From Candidatus Sabulitectum sp. (lineage in GTDB: Bacteria > Fermentibacterota > Fermentibacteria > Fermentibacterales > JCC-6), in the NCBI GenBank assembly GCA_029938555.1, contig JAOZUR010000010.1:1-62277 (forward strand): DNA of 62,277 nucleotides, in the 5' to 3' direction. The stretch's first letter is position 1. The number at the start of each line of letters is the position of its first letter. The notes beneath the pieces are model-generated. The model saw nothing but the letters and a program-made list of their open reading frames with translations, ran no database searches and had not been told where the DNA came from. Shown in pieces: positions 52,427 to 61,774 of the stretch. Position numbers and translations under genes: made by a program.

Positions 52427-54754
52427 TTATTCCCAGACTGGTTCGTCTGAGTTGAGGAAAAGACCCTGTTCTGGTCTTGGAATTCGGTATTCACCTTTTA
52501 GTACCGTTCCGCATTCTGAACATTCAGCCATTCCCTGATTTACCACCGAGTCACAGACTGGGCAGATTCTTGCCATCATTCCGTCAACATAATTAACAAG
52601 TTCCCCGGCTGTTATAATTCCATTACCATCAATATCTGCAGCTCCTGTTGATCCCTCAAGTAGTATAGGAGTAAGAACCCTTTCACTCACTGATTTGTCT
52701 TCTCGGGCAGCTGTAAGAATAAGGATATTATCATCCTGTGAGAAGTCATTTACAAACCCGCCTGAATTACACGCATCGGTAAACAGGTAAATAGCGCCTG
52801 GAAAATCACTAAGAAGACTTCTCATCTCATCATCGGAAATATCTTCATTATAAAAGCATAAAACTTCGTTCATACCATCAGCTTCTTCAATCCCCCCAGA
52901 ACCGGGAGACTGCTGAGAGCCATGACCACTATAGAATATCACCAGACGATCCGAAGAGTCTGCCCGGGAAGAAATATCTGAAACAGCCTTCCGGAATGTT
53001 TCAGCCCTAGCCTCTGCATCAACCATCAATATCATATGATCAGCCTCTGTTGATTGATCATCACGAAGGAACCTATAAAATTCAATAGCATCCATGCTGG
53101 CCCTAGAAAGAATATCGGCCCTGGATTCATAACCACTTATTCCTGCAACCACAGCCCAAGTCTCAACTGTTGAAACATCTCCAGAAGAAAGCATCTCTGC
53201 TGGAATTCTTTCTGCTTCAATTGTAAAAGTGCCTTGACCACCACGAGAATAAGGATACACAGTAACTCCATAAACAGCATCTTCTTCACAATACAGTGCC
53301 ACAGATTCATCAGCAGCGTTATCAGTGTTACTTATCCCTCCTTCTGCTTGAAGGAAATATCCAGGACCACTTACAAGCATATCCAGATCAAAATCTCTTT
53401 GATCCCCGCGAAGCTCAATCACAAGAGTGCTTCCAGCCTGTCCATGGACAGTATAAAACATCTGCGGCAAAGAAGAATCATCAATTCTTCCATGGATCAG
53501 GCCAACAACCGGCTCAGCTTCTGTGGGCTCCACAGATATTTTGCACATACCACCTCTGTCAGAATCAAGAAAACAAGGTGATATCCACAGGGTATCTGCT
53601 CGTTGAGCCCAGAAACAGAAACTTTCATTACCTCTATCGGTGATTAAAAAAGCCGCAGGTTCTCCATAACTGTCAAATAATCTCAAGTCACCGTCTCTCT
53701 GTTTTTCAAAAGCAGCGGATACTGTGAAAAATCCAGAGGAAGGAGCTATGAACCGCAATAATTCAGATTGACCAAAACCTGTTTCAATTTCAACATCCCT
53801 TGATAAAGTGATGTCTGTCTCCGGAGCAGACAAATTAAGTTTGTATGGGAATGCATCAAGATCATCACCAACATCATAAGGTCGAACTTCAACTATCAAC
53901 GGAGAGACATCAGCAGGAACCATCAACCCTTCTGTGGACAGATATGTAGTTGAAGAATAAATAACATCACCTTGTGTATTGCGCACAAAGAGATCAAGAT
54001 CTCCATCGTTTTCATAAGTGAGTTCAAGAAGAGCTTCTGTTTCAAGTTCAGGTAGTTTGAATCGCTGAATAGAACCATCGATAGCGTCCCCAGAGAGAGA
54101 TTCAGATAAAACATTCATTTCGCCGGTTCTCATCACCTCTAGAGTATAATCACCGTTGCCACCTTTGTTGTATCTTGAAACAACTATTTGTACGGTTTCA
54201 CCTTCCAGCATATCAACTGAAAGTTTCTCTGAAGAATTGTTGCTATAACTTCCACTCCACAAATTATTTCCAACTCCATAGAGTTCTAAATCAAGATCAG
54301 AAGTTTCGTCACTTCCTCGAATAAGAAAATTCCAATTCCCCTCTTCTGGAACAGTAAAAGTCCATATCTCAGCCATAACCGAAGATGATAAAGAAGAGAC
54401 TGCTCCGTTTAAATCAACAGATTCAGGCTCTAGATACAATACGGAAAAATCTACAGGATCGTCACTTACAGCCTTAATCCAGAACCAGTAATCACTGTAT
54501 GCAGAAAGAATTAAAGGCTCTCCATCAGTTGAAAAAACCAGAACCTCTCCAGCATTATCATAAGCTGTCATGGGCACCGCCGGGTAAGATACCACTTGGA
54601 TAACTGAATAATCACTTTCCAAAATCCTAACCCATTGAAACCCATCTATTTCAACACTGATTACATTTTCTCCAGCATTAACCCCAGGAACTGTAACAGG
54701 ATCTGGAAGCGTCACTGCAAATGTAACAATAAACAAAAGAATAGAACCTAACAA
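52427..54754 (-). CDS. Secreted caspase-like (C14) protease with PPC domains and zinc-ribbon tail
   Basis: An exported protein of about 775 residues. The signal peptide LLGSILLFIVTFAVTLPDPV is followed by four or so beta domains of the bacterial pre-peptidase C-terminal (PPC) type (for example SVSADFTLEV-like strands and MFYTVHGQAGSTLVIELRG). Then comes a caspase fold (about residues 535-690) with catalytic His in VIFYSGHGSQ near 611 and catalytic Cys in YLFTDACNSGG near 662. An EF-hand-like loop DIDGNGIITAGEL and a C-terminal zinc ribbon CPVC ... CSEC follow near 730-750. Start taken as TTG 54754 because AAAGGTGG precedes it; GTG 54763 sits inside that site. Twelve bases before pheS. Function outside the cytoplasm is unknown; the cluster is not a gasdermin or defence operon by what is visible. 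Confidence 0.82.
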   Translation of the reverse strand: MLGSILLFIVTFAVTLPDPVTVPGVNAGENVISVEIDGFQWVRILESDYSVIQVVSYPAVPMTAYDNAGEVLVFSTDGEPLILSAYSDYWFWIKAVSDDPVDFSVLYLEPESVDLNGAVSSLSSSVMAEIWTFTVPEEGNWNFLIRGSDETSDLDLELYGVGNNLWSGSYSNNSSEKLSVDMLEGETVQIVVSRYNKGGNGDYTLEVMRTGEMNVLSESLSGDAIDGSIQRFKLPELETEALLELTYENDGDLDLFVRNTQGDVIYSSTTYLSTEGLMVPADVSPLIVEVRPYDVGDDLDAFPYKLNLSAPETDITLSRDVEIETGFGQSELLRFIAPSSGFFTVSAAFEKQRDGDLRLFDSYGEPAAFLITDRGNESFCFWAQRADTLWISPCFLDSDRGGMCKISVEPTEAEPVVGLIHGRIDDSSLPQMFYTVHGQAGSTLVIELRGDQRDFDLDMLVSGPGYFLQAEGGISNTDNAADESVALYCEEDAVYGVTVYPYSRGGQGTFTIEAERIPAEMLSSGDVSTVETWAVVAGISGYESRADILSRASMDAIEFYRFLRDDQSTEADHMILMVDAEARAETFRKAVSDISSRADSSDRLVIFYSGHGSQQSPGSGGIEEADGMNEVLCFYNEDISDDEMRSLLSDFPGAIYLFTDACNSGGFVNDFSQDDNILILTAAREDKSVSERVLTPILLEGSTGAADIDGNGIITAGELVNYVDGMMARICPVCDSVVNQGMAECSECGTVLKGEYRIPRPEQGLFLNSDEPVWE

Positions 54755-54836
54755 AATAACCACCTTTCAACGCTCTGCAGAAGATACAAAATCCAAGGTT
54801 ATAAGATAACGAAAAATGTAAAATCTGTCTGCTTTT

Positions 54837-55544
54837 CTAAAACAACTCAGCAAAAAGAGAAAAAGACGCACAAGAAATTTTAATATTGCTATCTATTGCA
54901 GAAATGCCTGTAGCAAGATCCCAAAGACACAAAAGACCATACCCAAAAAGTTTTCGGTTAAAAGAGATTACCAGAGGTACAGAGGCTCCATGAACAGAAA
55001 GGTGAAAACAAATGGTTTCTTCACCTGGCCGCCATGCATCTGGAAGCCTTCCACCGGTGGGCCACACAGAAAAAACCAGTTTCAGCTCCTGTGCAGAAGG
55101 TTCCGGTCTGCGAAGTAAATCAATAAATCTAGACATATCGCCACCAAGATGATGGATTGCAGCTCTGATCTGAGAAGTAGTTCGAACTGGATTGGAATCA
55201 GGATTAGGTAGCGCTGTTATAAAATCAATACCATCCTCACGACGATATCCAAGCTCAAGCAGTGAAGAAGCCTCTTTTGCACAGGCAACCAAAAGAGCCG
55301 ATGCTCCCGCTGGAGGAAGAATTGTACTGGATACTGATTCATCAGTCCACAAGTTAACCTGTCGAAAGATGCTTTTCACCCTTTCCCCTGATGGCGTGCG
55401 AGATATATCAGTAATAGTTTGGTGCAACCTAGGTAATTGTGGAACTCTTACACCTGCTCTGCCCAATGCAGACCTTGCTGCAGATCGTCTGAACAAAATA
55501 TCAAGATCATCTAATTTATTTAATTCCGCAGGAAATTTTACCAC
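54837..55544 (-). CDS. Hypothetical protein downstream of the Xer-type recombinase
   Basis: A 235-residue soluble protein I do not recognise. The N-terminal half is helical and basic (DILFRRSAARSALGRAGVRVPQLPRLHQ, in pieces) and the second half is more beta-like with ELKLVFSVWPTGGRLPDAW and VHGASVPLVISFNRKLFGYG. No signal peptide or membrane helix; two cysteines near the C-terminus. Start GTG 55544, with AGGGGA about ten bases ahead, overlaps the recombinase gene by 7 bases, so the two are coupled. A 73-base gap separates it from the caspase-like gene. Confidence 0.65.
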   Translation of the reverse strand: MVKFPAELNKLDDLDILFRRSAARSALGRAGVRVPQLPRLHQTITDISRTPSGERVKSIFRQVNLWTDESVSSTILPPAGASALLVACAKEASSLLELGYRREDGIDFITALPNPDSNPVRTTSQIRAAIHHLGGDMSRFIDLLRRPEPSAQELKLVFSVWPTGGRLPDAWRPGEETICFHLSVHGASVPLVISFNRKLFGYGLLCLWDLATGISAIDSNIKISCASFSLFAELF

Positions 55545-56428
55545 ATTCCACTTCCCCTAGGATGATATTTTTTTACTGCTTCAGCCAAGCGTTTACGACT
55601 AACTGAGGTATACATTTCTGTTGTTCTAATATCTGAATGGCCTAACAACTCCTGAACGATACGAATATCAGCTCCACCTTCCAAAAGATGTGTTGCAAAT
55701 GAATGTCTTAAGGTATGAGGATGGATAACAGAAGTTATGCCAGCTTTTAATGCAGAAGCACGAACAATATTCCATACAGTCATTCTTGATAGTGAATTAC
55801 CGTTCCGCGTAAGAAATATCGCTTTTCCTGTTTTTTCTTTTAACAGACTTGCTCTCCAGTAGTCTAGGTATTTCCCCATCTGATCAATTGAAGGTGAACT
55901 CATCGGCACCATTCTTTCCCTGCTACCTTTACCAAGTGGACGCACCCAGCCTTCATGGAGATTCAATCTGTCCACTGTTAATGAAATCAATTCACTTTCC
56001 CGAAGTCCTGAACCATAAGCAAGTTCAAGAAGAGCTCTATTTCTTGAAGAAAGGGAATCATCACCAAACCAGACCTCAATAATCCTGACAACTTCATCAA
56101 CAGAAATACAATGTGGCACTTTGAAAATTGCAGCAGGAGATCGTACCCGAGAGGCAGGATTTGATTCAATAATTTGATTTCTAGTTAAATAAGTAAAAAA
56201 TGACCGAAGAGAAGATAGTTTCCTAGTAATTGTTGAAGGAGCCAAATTTATTTTCGCAAGGTGTTGTACCCATTGCCCTATTTCAGCAGAATCCGCTAAA
56301 ACAAGATTACCAATAAACTCTCCTGCCTCTGTTATATCTCTGCTATATGCTGCCACTGTATTGGCAGACAAATTTCTAACTAATACAGCCCATGACAGGA
56401 ATGCATCAAGATGTTCATCAGTGTTCAC
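55538..56428 (-). CDS. xerD: Tyrosine recombinase XerC/XerD
   Basis: Site-specific recombinase of 296 residues that resolves chromosome dimers at dif during division. An N-terminal SAM-like core-binding domain (about 1-90: HLDAFLSWAVLVRNLSANTV) is followed by the catalytic domain with Arg in YGSGLRESELISL near residue 148, Lys in LGKGSRERMVP, H-x-x-R in HPHTLRHSFATHLLEGG near 240, and the nucleophile Tyr in TTEMYTSVSRKRL near 276. All catalytic residues are present. C versus D cannot be told here. Start GTG 56428 after TAGGGTGGTTGA; it overlaps the upstream gene by 11 bases and the downstream unknown by 7. Chromosomal housekeeping enzyme rather than an integron integrase. Confidence 0.95.
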   Translation of the reverse strand: MNTDEHLDAFLSWAVLVRNLSANTVAAYSRDITEAGEFIGNLVLADSAEIGQWVQHLAKINLAPSTITRKLSSLRSFFTYLTRNQIIESNPASRVRSPAAIFKVPHCISVDEVVRIIEVWFGDDSLSSRNRALLELAYGSGLRESELISLTVDRLNLHEGWVRPLGKGSRERMVPMSSPSIDQMGKYLDYWRASLLKEKTGKAIFLTRNGNSLSRMTVWNIVRASALKAGITSVIHPHTLRHSFATHLLEGGADIRIVQELLGHSDIRTTEMYTSVSRKRLAEAVKKYHPRGSGMW

Positions 56429-57659
56429 TCAACCACCCTAAAAAAGAATTCTCTTGTACAGGAAGTTCGCTGTGATCAGTTCCTGAGAATAAAGATACTG
56501 GCAACCCTTGATCAGAAAGCTCTGTTATGGCAACCAAGGCATCAATCCTCTGGGTAAAACCAAGAATAGCCACCGGTGTAGCCTGAATGAAATTCTGCAC
56601 TTTGAGTATTGGAATTTTTAAGTAGTGGCTTAAAACAGTAATTGCCTGCTGTTTTTCCGTTTCGGCAACCTTATACAGATAAACAAAAAAAACACCAGAA
56701 GAATCTATGATTCCTGGAGGTACAAATGTATTTATTCGAATTGGAATTACATCCGGTACAGAAACAGCAGGAATAGTAAATTTGATGGAATCTGGTACTG
56801 TATACTGTTGGGTTTTTTCTGTTTCATTATGAATAACCGGAGGATTTATTATCTGCTCAAAACAAGATGGTTTTTTAAAAGAAAAAACATGAGGATCTAT
56901 ACTGTTTGAAAAATTGGCGGAGCACAAGCTATCATCAGGAGAGACGAAAGAAATAACCGGAGGTGGATCTGCTGAAGTTTTATCTGGTTTAAGGTTAGAG
57001 CTATACTGCTTATTTTGCGTGTCAGAGGTAGAAGACAATAAACTACCATCAGAACGTTCCAATGAAGCGGTGGGAGGTAAGGTTGTTGTTATATCAGGAA
57101 TTTGGCCGTAATTATTTTCAGTATTTCTAGAATTTGAGTTAACTGATTTAACAACTTTTTTATTCCCAGCCATCCTTAAAGAAGATGAGTAATTTTTCTT
57201 ACTGGAAACTCCTATCAAATCCTGCGTTGATCTTATTTCAACAATTCCACCTGCATGCTCTAGTATATTTTTAATAGACTCGGCAGTTGCCAGATCTGTA
57301 TCAGACCTGAGCGCAATAGGAATACTTGCAAGAAACTGAATAACCTGTTCTGTTGGAAGTTTGCTAAATTTTTGCAGTGCAATTCTGAGTCGACCGCGAC
57401 TCCCTGGTCGATAACCCATTAAAACCGGTATACATGCACCATCATCAGGTAAAAAAGTTACTTCAATAGAACCATCATCAGGCAGCTCAGCTGAAAGAAT
57501 TTCAGCTTTTTCTCTTGACATACCGGTCTGCAGAATCATTCCACCTGGAGAATCTAAAAGAGAACGAACAGTATCAATCGTCTCCCCAGTTCTGGCATAT
57601 AAAACCGCAAGCATTCTGCCTGAAGGATTTTTTCCCTTTAAGACAATCTTCCATAACAC
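56418..57659 (-). CDS. Protein with repeated L7/L12-CTD-like modules and a low-complexity linker
   Basis: A 413-residue protein of unknown role. Residues about 18-70 (MLAVLYARTGETIDTVRSLL ... AEILSAELPDDGSIEVTFLP), 90-146 (RLRIALQKFSKLPTEQVIQF ... AESIKNILEHAGGIVEIRS) and 325-395 (VYLYKVAETEKQQAITVLSHYL ... ALVAITELSDQGLPVSLFSG) share the beta-alpha-alpha-beta pattern of the ribosomal L7/L12 C-terminal (ClpS-like) domain: a hydrophobic helix, a P-x-x-(I/V) turn, an alanine-rich helix and a final V-x-(I/L) strand. The middle 170 residues are a Ser/Thr/Asn/Pro-rich linker. The fold call is inferred from spacing and needs a structure comparison. Start GTG 57659 after GAGGTACAATT. No signal peptide. 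It overlaps xerD by 11 bases and follows the LysM gene by 9. Confidence 0.65.
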   Translation of the reverse strand: MLWKIVLKGKNPSGRMLAVLYARTGETIDTVRSLLDSPGGMILQTGMSREKAEILSAELPDDGSIEVTFLPDDGACIPVLMGYRPGSRGRLRIALQKFSKLPTEQVIQFLASIPIALRSDTDLATAESIKNILEHAGGIVEIRSTQDLIGVSSKKNYSSSLRMAGNKKVVKSVNSNSRNTENNYGQIPDITTTLPPTASLERSDGSLLSSTSDTQNKQYSSNLKPDKTSADPPPVISFVSPDDSLCSANFSNSIDPHVFSFKKPSCFEQIINPPVIHNETEKTQQYTVPDSIKFTIPAVSVPDVIPIRINTFVPPGIIDSSGVFFVYLYKVAETEKQQAITVLSHYLKIPILKVQNFIQATPVAILGFTQRIDALVAITELSDQGLPVSLFSGTDHSELPVQENSFLGWLSEH

Positions 57660-57668
57660 AATTGTACC

Positions 57669-58676
57669 TCAGTCAACCTGACTCTGACTTAGATACAATT
57701 TATCACCTAGTTCAATCAAGTTGGCTGTTCTTGTACTAACAATCATTGCAGCACAACTATTTGCCTCTGTTGTAAGAACAACAACTTCAGCAATAGGTAT
57801 TTCCGCTGTATAAACTGACTGATCATTAACATCTCTCACATGTTCGCTAGCAGTGTAGGCTGTAAAAACATCTCCTGGATTTATACCCTGTGAACTGCCT
57901 GCACTTAAATAAACCACATCATAAGTATAAGCACAGTTTCTATCAGGATCCCTGAAGCCCAGTACCCATAACAAACCTCGATCAACTCCTGGCTCATTCT
58001 GAATATGAATATCTGAAGCCGCCTGATAGGGAACCAGCATATCTCCTTCAAGTACTGTAAGATAACCATGCTGTATTTTTGCTATAGATGTTGAAGGGGT
58101 TGCACTTTCAATCTGGCATACTCCGGCAACTCTAATAATGTGTCCTTTCGCGCCTGTTTCAGGATCTTCAACCTCTTCACACTTTCTAAGGATATGATAT
58201 ACACGACCGATTTCCACACCATCATCGGCACCAAAATCTAGTTCAATCAGATCACCTGGAAGAGCTGTCAGATGTCTGTATACACCCTCTTCTTCTGGAT
58301 TAGTGGCAAGAATATATCCCTCTGGTCGTAAATCGGAATAAGAAACAAATCCTGCAGATTCCCTTTGAAGGCGGGAAAGAATAGGCTCACTGGATCTGAT
58401 AAGAACTGCACCAGCAGGTATTTCAGTAATATATTGTGAAGAACCTGCAGTAGATGCTATAGCACCGGTTGTATTGGGTATTTGAAGAACCATACCGGGA
58501 ACAAGATATTCAGCGCCCTGTAAATTAGGGTTAGCTGCCAGTATATCTACCCATTTTTCCCAAGTACCATAATAATGGACAGATATATCAGAAAGAGTAT
58601 CTCCATAACCAACAACATACTCACTTGCACCGGAAACAGTAACAAGAAGAGCGAACAACATAATTGTATATTTCAT
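57669..58676 (-). CDS. Secreted LysM-domain protein
   Basis: A 335-residue exported protein. Signal peptide MKYTIMLFALLVTVSGA; then a LysM domain at about residues 20-70 (YVVGYGDTLSDISVHYYGTWEKWVDILAAN ... VPGMVLQIPNT), which binds peptidoglycan glycan. The rest has repeated beta stretches with DLIELDFGADDGVEIGRVYHIL and IQHGYLTVLEGDMLVPYQAA. This resembles other LysM proteins with beta-barrel-like follow-on modules, function unassigned. Start ATG 58676 after AAGGAAGGTGGCCTG; a promoter is visible upstream. Confidence 0.85.
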   Translation of the reverse strand: MKYTIMLFALLVTVSGASEYVVGYGDTLSDISVHYYGTWEKWVDILAANPNLQGAEYLVPGMVLQIPNTTGAIASTAGSSQYITEIPAGAVLIRSSEPILSRLQRESAGFVSYSDLRPEGYILATNPEEEGVYRHLTALPGDLIELDFGADDGVEIGRVYHILRKCEEVEDPETGAKGHIIRVAGVCQIESATPSTSIAKIQHGYLTVLEGDMLVPYQAASDIHIQNEPGVDRGLLWVLGFRDPDRNCAYTYDVVYLSAGSSQGINPGDVFTAYTASEHVRDVNDQSVYTAEIPIAEVVVLTTEANSCAAMIVSTRTANLIELGDKLYLSQSQVD

Positions 58677-58729
58677 CAGGCCACCTTCCTTAAAATATTT
58701 ATACACTATCGAATATCATAACTTCATAA

Positions 58730-58759
58730 ATTCTAAACTCTAACACACTGCCAAGTCAA
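58730..58759 (-). promoter_or_regulatory. Promoter of the LysM - L7/L12-like - xerD transcript
   Basis: Minus strand TTGACT (58754-58759), 18-base spacer, TAGAAT (58730-58735), about 53 bases upstream of ATG 58676. The TAGAAT -10 is shared with the tRNA and 17139 promoters. Confidence 0.6.
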
Positions 58760-58770
58760 CCTTAGTATTT

Positions 58771-59487
58771 TCATCTACTTGCTGGATAAAAAGAATAAGC
58801 ACTAGAATGGTCTCGATTAATACATGCGTTTACTGTAACTGTGTAAATACCATGGGATTCCGAACTATTTTCCAATGGTACATTTACAGCCAGAGCCAAT
58901 GAACCGTTAGCAGGAGATTCTCCTAGCCAGGAATCGCCAGCGGCAACAGGCAAATCTGAGCCTACTTTGAAAACAAGTTGACCTGATGTGGCGCCGGGAA
59001 CCAAAGCAACGGAAGATGAGAACTTATCCTGTCCGTCTGGAGTAGAACTTCCTGTTTCAGTAAAAACAAAACCACTGCCATGCAATGAAAAAATATCTCC
59101 CTGCTCCAGTACTATTCCTGTATCAATCCATCCTAGGGCAGCATCCACGGAAAAAGTCTCTTGTAAAAAATCTGAATCCATCCAATCTACCTGGTAAACT
59201 GAATCTTCAGGAACCGAAAAGGCACCTGATTCAAAAAAACCATTAGAAGCTAAAATTTCACCGACAAATGAACTTCCATCTAAACACCAGACCCTACCGT
59301 AATCTGGAATATCAACAGAACCAGTAGAAAAAATTGCCTTTCCTGATTGGATTGATAAGAGCTCTCCAGTTAAAACAGTACCATCAGCAGCTACCAGAAC
59401 ATCCATCGGTTCACTTGAGCAACCAATGATAAAGGTAACTGAAAAAACAGTAAAAAATATGATAGAAATTCTATTCAATCTTATCAC
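58771..59487 (-). CDS. Lipoprotein of unknown function
   Basis: A 238-residue exported lipoprotein: MIRLNRISIIFFTVFSVTFIIGCSSE with lipobox Cys23. The mature part contains a short repeat-like pair of strands (ADGTVLTGELLSIQSGKAIF and GRVWCLDGSSFVGEILASNGFF) that look like two copies of one small beta module. A C-terminal jelly-roll-like region follows (ALGWIDTGIVLEQGDIFSLHG, GDSWLGESPANGSLALAVNV), resembling the LecA/PA-IL-type carbohydrate-binding fold; that resemblance is tentative. The start overlaps lon by 17 bases. Presumably co-transcribed with lon. Confidence 0.7.
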   Translation of the reverse strand: MIRLNRISIIFFTVFSVTFIIGCSSEPMDVLVAADGTVLTGELLSIQSGKAIFSTGSVDIPDYGRVWCLDGSSFVGEILASNGFFESGAFSVPEDSVYQVDWMDSDFLQETFSVDAALGWIDTGIVLEQGDIFSLHGSGFVFTETGSSTPDGQDKFSSSVALVPGATSGQLVFKVGSDLPVAAGDSWLGESPANGSLALAVNVPLENSSESHGIYTVTVNACINRDHSSAYSFYPASR

Positions 59488-61774
59488 CTCTGATGATTAG
59501 AAGTTCCATTGCCTGATTTATGTTGGCGATTGGGACAAACTCCAGAGCATTCCTCTGCGCTTCTGGTACATCTTCCAGATCTCTTACATTTTCCTGTGGA
59601 AGCAGAATTCTCTTGATTCCAGCTGCAAGTGCACCTAAAACTTTTTCTTTAACTCCGCCTACTGGAAGAACTTTTCCACGAAGGGTAATCTCACCTGTAA
59701 CCGCAGTAAGATTATGAACAGGGTCTTCACTAAGAGCACTAAGAATTGAGGCAGTTATTGCAACTCCCGCAGATGGTCCATCTTTTGGGGTGGCCCCAGC
59801 AGGAACATGAATATGTATGTCAAACTTTGTAGGATCATTGCGAAGGTCTTGTTTGTTTGCTTTTATCCAGCTTAATGCGGCTTTTGCAGACTCTTTCATC
59901 ACATCACCAAGCTGACCTGTGAGTATTAACGAACCTTTTCCAGGAAGAAGAAGGGTTTCAATCATTAGAATCTCTCCTCCAACTGCAGTCCAGGCAAGAC
60001 CGGTAGAAACACCTATTTCCGGTTTAGCAAGACTTGATTCGCGGGAAAATTTCCAAGATCCAAGGTACTCAGGTACTGTTTTCTCAGTAACAATCAATAA
60101 GCTGTTAGTACCACTAGCTACTTTGACCGCATGTTTTCGACAGATAGCACCGATTGACCGTTCCAGTTCTCTTACGCCTGCTTCTCTTGTATACCTTTTT
60201 GCAATACAACGAAGACCACTTTCCCGGAATCTAATTAACTTACCAGAGAGGCCGGTTCTATCTACCTGTCTTTTAACAAGATATCTTTTCGCAATTTCAT
60301 ATTTATCATCTTCTGTATATCCTGGTATTCTGATAATCTCCATACGATCTAACAGAGGGCTTGGTATAGTATCGAGCGTATTTGCTGTGGTAATGAATTT
60401 AACTGCACTAAGGTCAAAAGGTGTGTTCAGATAATTATCTCTAAATGCATAATTCTGTTCTGGGTCAAGAACCTCTAAAAGAGCAGATGTGGGATCTCCA
60501 CGGAAATCTCTACCTATTTTGTCTATTTCATCAAGCATGAATACAGGATTTGATGTTGCAACTTCTTTGAGACCCTGAATAATTCTACCGGGCATGGCTC
60601 CTATGTATGTTTTTCTGTGACCTCTTATCTCAGCTTCATCATGAACTCCACCTAAACTAAGTCTGAAAAACTTTCTTCCTAGTGCCCTTGCTATTGACCT
60701 TCCCATGCTGGTTTTGCCAACACCAGGAGGGCCTACAAAACAAATAATGGGTGCTTTACCGTCTGGATTAAGTTTTCTTACTGCAAGAAACTCTAAAACT
60801 CTTTCCTTCACGTCTTTCAAGTCATAATGATCCTCATTAAGAATTCTATCGGCTTCTTCAATGTCTAAACGATCTATTGTTCTATCCATCCAAGGAAGCT
60901 GCAATATCCACTCGATATAACTCCGAGCAACCCCAGCTTCAGGGGAACCGGGATGAAGCTTTGAAAGACGCTTAAGCTCTTCCTCAGCAGCTGTAGCCGC
61001 AGATTCAGGAAGATCTTTTTTTGCAAGCTTCTCTGTAAGTTCAACAACATCAGGATTTAGCGAATGACCACCAAGTTCCTTCTGAATTACCTTCATTTTT
61101 TCTTTGAGGTAGTATTCTTTCTGATCCTGCTCCATTTCAACACGAACCTGACCCTCAATGTGCTCACGGAGTTTTAGTCTCTGTATTTCGTAGTTCATCA
61201 TGGATCTAAGCAGTCTGAATCTCTTGATGATGTTGTTCTCTTCTAGAAAAGTCTGCTTCCGTGGTACAGAAGCTTCAAGTCCACTGGCTGCAACAAAGCT
61301 CAATTTCTCAGGATCACGAAGAAGAGTAATAAGCTGCAATTCATCCGGTATTCCTGGAGTAAGCTCCATTATCCTCCGCAATTGCATTTCTACAGATCTA
61401 CGCCAGGCTTCCAGTTCATCAACATCATCTGGGAAAACTGTATTCAACCTCTCAACACGAGCACTTGGTATGTTGTCAATTTCCAATTCTTCCAGAATTT
61501 TGAACCTGTAAAATCCCTTCAGCGTAACTCGAATAACATCCCCTGGAAATCGATACAGCTTCAATATTCCAGCAGCAGTACCTACTTTGTATTTTTCACC
61601 ATCTGGCGACTCTGCAACCACACCTATGATTTTATCACTGTTAACAGAATAATCAATCATTGCTATCATGTCTGGATCTGTTACAGTGAGAGGTAATGCT
61701 GTATAAGGCATAAGAATGCCCTGATTAAAAATATGAATGGGTATTATTTCAGGAATATCTCCACCTTTAATCAT
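59471..61774 (-). CDS. lon: ATP-dependent Lon protease (LonA)
   Basis: Hexameric AAA+ serine protease that degrades misfolded and regulatory proteins. The 767 residues show the LonA order: N-terminal substrate-binding domain (about 1-200, PIHIFNQGILMPYTALPLTV), coiled-coil helix (VEMEQDQKEYYLKEKMKVIQKELG), AAA+ module with Walker A CFVGPPGVGKTSMGRS and Walker B VFMLDEIDKIGRDF, and the protease domain with catalytic Ser in PKDGPSAGVAIT and Lys in VGGVKEKVLGALAAG. Its ATG overlaps hsp20 by 4 bases, so a small heat-shock protein and Lon are made together. Confidence 0.97.
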   Translation of the reverse strand: MIKGGDIPEIIPIHIFNQGILMPYTALPLTVTDPDMIAMIDYSVNSDKIIGVVAESPDGEKYKVGTAAGILKLYRFPGDVIRVTLKGFYRFKILEELEIDNIPSARVERLNTVFPDDVDELEAWRRSVEMQLRRIMELTPGIPDELQLITLLRDPEKLSFVAASGLEASVPRKQTFLEENNIIKRFRLLRSMMNYEIQRLKLREHIEGQVRVEMEQDQKEYYLKEKMKVIQKELGGHSLNPDVVELTEKLAKKDLPESAATAAEEELKRLSKLHPGSPEAGVARSYIEWILQLPWMDRTIDRLDIEEADRILNEDHYDLKDVKERVLEFLAVRKLNPDGKAPIICFVGPPGVGKTSMGRSIARALGRKFFRLSLGGVHDEAEIRGHRKTYIGAMPGRIIQGLKEVATSNPVFMLDEIDKIGRDFRGDPTSALLEVLDPEQNYAFRDNYLNTPFDLSAVKFITTANTLDTIPSPLLDRMEIIRIPGYTEDDKYEIAKRYLVKRQVDRTGLSGKLIRFRESGLRCIAKRYTREAGVRELERSIGAICRKHAVKVASGTNSLLIVTEKTVPEYLGSWKFSRESSLAKPEIGVSTGLAWTAVGGEILMIETLLLPGKGSLILTGQLGDVMKESAKAALSWIKANKQDLRNDPTKFDIHIHVPAGATPKDGPSAGVAITASILSALSEDPVHNLTAVTGEITLRGKVLPVGGVKEKVLGALAAGIKRILLPQENVRDLEDVPEAQRNALEFVPIANINQAMELLIIRGDKIE

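Noticed and set aside
55538..57659. Integron or genomic-island reading of the tyrosine recombinase region
   Set aside because: The recombinase is a plain Xer type embedded in a housekeeping operon; no attachment sites, gene cassettes or composition shift seen.
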